Positions 63,259-64,000 of a DNA stretch of 64,000 nt are shown here, in pieces. The position numbers and the translations under genes are program-made. This DNA comes from Sphingobacterium rhinopitheci (GTDB lineage Bacteria > Bacteroidota > Bacteroidia > Sphingobacteriales > Sphingobacteriaceae), in NCBI RefSeq assembly GCF_022627575.1, contig NZ_JADEYQ010000002.1:62001-126000 (forward strand). Reading direction: 5' to 3'. Each line of letters starts with the position of its first letter. Within the stretch, counting starts at the first letter, position 1. The notes beneath the pieces are model-generated. The model saw only the letters and a list, made by a program, of their open reading frames with translations, searched no databases and was not told where the DNA came from.

Positions 63259-64000
63259 ATGAAATACATCCCCCTATTTATCATTTTTTTACTCCTATAT
63301 ACACATTCATATAGTCAAAGTACATTAGATGGAAAGGTTATAGATAAAACGGATAATAAACCCTTATCGAATGCTTCAATAATACTATTGAACCAAGACT
63401 CGATATTAAAATTCTTTGTCCGGGCAGACGAAGATGGAAAATTCCATTTCAAAAATGTTCCTAATGCCCCATATATATTTTTAATAACCTATCCAAAATT
63501 TGAATTGTATAGTAAGAATATTGAGGTACAAGGAAATACAAATCTAAATACAATCCCCCTTAGCTCAAGAGCCCATTTAATCGAAGAGGTCGTTGTAAAT
63601 CAAAAACTACCTATCAAAATAAAAGGAGATACCATTGAATATAATGCCGGCAGCTTTGAAACGGAAAAAAATGCCAAATTAGAGGATTTGTTACGTCGAT
63701 TACCTGGACTTACAGTATCTGGAGATGGTGCTATCACCGCACAAGGTAAATCTGTATCCAAAGTCCTTATCGATGGGGAGGAATTCTTTGGCTATGACCC
63801 CAAAATTGCGATCCGTAATGTCCGTGCTGATGCTGTAGACAAAGTACAAGTATACGAGCGCAAATCTCAACAGGCAGAATTGACAGGAATCGATGATGGC
63901 GAACGACTACAGACCATCAATGTTATTCTAAAAGAAGAAGCCAGAAAAGGGATCTTTGGCAACGCCGAACTATTATTGGGGACAGAAGATCTATATACAG
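63259..64000 (+). CDS. outer-membrane receptor-like beta-barrel protein, truncated by window edge
   Basis: The first 247 codons of a larger gene with no stop before the edge. Signal peptide (about 1-19, ending SYSQ), a carboxypeptidase-regulatory-like domain (about 22-105; LDGKVIDKTDNKPLSNASIILLN), then a plug-like domain with IKGDTIEYNAGSFETEKNAKLEDLLRRLPGLTVSGDG and SVSKVLIDGEEFFG. This is the N-terminus of the large outer-membrane beta-barrel proteins of Bacteroidota that resemble TonB-dependent receptors but lack a SusD partner. Start ATG at 63259; a near-consensus TAACTTTA lies upstream. Confidence 0.85.
   Translation, partial: MKYIPLFIIFLLLYTHSYSQSTLDGKVIDKTDNKPLSNASIILLNQDSILKFFVRADEDGKFHFKNVPNAPYIFLITYPKFELYSKNIEVQGNTNLNTIPLSSRAHLIEEVVVNQKLPIKIKGDTIEYNAGSFETEKNAKLEDLLRRLPGLTVSGDGAITAQGKSVSKVLIDGEEFFGYDPKIAIRNVRADAVDKVQVYERKSQQAELTGIDDGERLQTINVILKEEARKGIFGNAELLLGTEDLYT

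Noticed and set aside
1..64000. CRISPR arrays, insertion sequences, integrases, tRNA or rRNA genes
   Set aside because: Read-through on both strands showed no regularly spaced repeats, no transposase or integrase motifs and no cloverleaf or rRNA-like stretch that I could recognise; a tRNAscan or repeat search was not possible.

Overview
The window looks like chromosome of a low-GC member of the Bacteroidota, most likely a Sphingobacteriaceae (Sphingobacterium/Pedobacter-like). This rests on a SusC/SusD pair, carboxypeptidase-regulatory-like N-termini on outer-membrane receptors, DUF3127 and DUF2089 proteins, many small lipoproteins, and TAnnTTTG-type -7 promoter boxes in front of many genes. 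No rRNA, tRNA, CRISPR array, insertion sequence or prophage was recognised. Both ends cut a gene: a GH95 fucosidase at the left and an outer-membrane receptor at the right.

Layout. 1-4.2 kb: secreted fucosidase pair (GH95 + GH29), minus strand. 4.4-16.2 kb: a transsulfuration enzyme, small membrane and lipoproteins, a flippase-like protein with an SDR, an alpha/beta hydrolase operon led by a DUF2089 regulator, PlsC, a GT2 glycosyltransferase with a second flippase-like protein, ruvC, and an unannotated kinase-like protein. 16.5-24.6 kb: Lrp-type regulator, then mutL, an active rhomboid, a pseudo-rhomboid and an EEP-family hydrolase, convergent with an S41 protease. 24.7-37 kb: fumC, a TelA/XpaC pair, an acyltransferase, an rRNA-type methyltransferase, an HD hydrolase, a three-gene operon of secreted phosphodiester hydrolases, pepT and a nitroreductase.

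37.2-54.2 kb is the main accessory region, all on the minus strand. It holds an ECF sigma/membrane-protein pair, a YeiH-type putative sulfate exporter, a TIGR01777 protein overlapping a phytoene-desaturase-like oxidoreductase, then an exported formylglycine-generating enzyme, two AtsA-like sulfatases, SusD, SusC and a second TonB-dependent receptor of a different barrel type. No glycoside hydrolase lies inside this cluster, so it may serve sulfate-ester scavenging as easily as sulfated-glycan use. The two receptor genes share an N-terminal domain and a 13-bp element in their upstream regions.

54.3-60.3 kb is a beta-oxidation operon in the order marR-fadN-fadA-fadE, with a likely MarR operator against its -7 box. 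60.5-64 kb carries a 2OG-Fe(II) oxygenase, a BamE-like lipoprotein, an MmcQ/YjbR protein, a thioredoxin-like protein and the truncated outer-membrane receptor.

Names are read from motifs, length and gene order; no database search was possible. Where the first possible start codon was TTG or GTG and an in-frame ATG made better sense, the ATG was used and this is stated.
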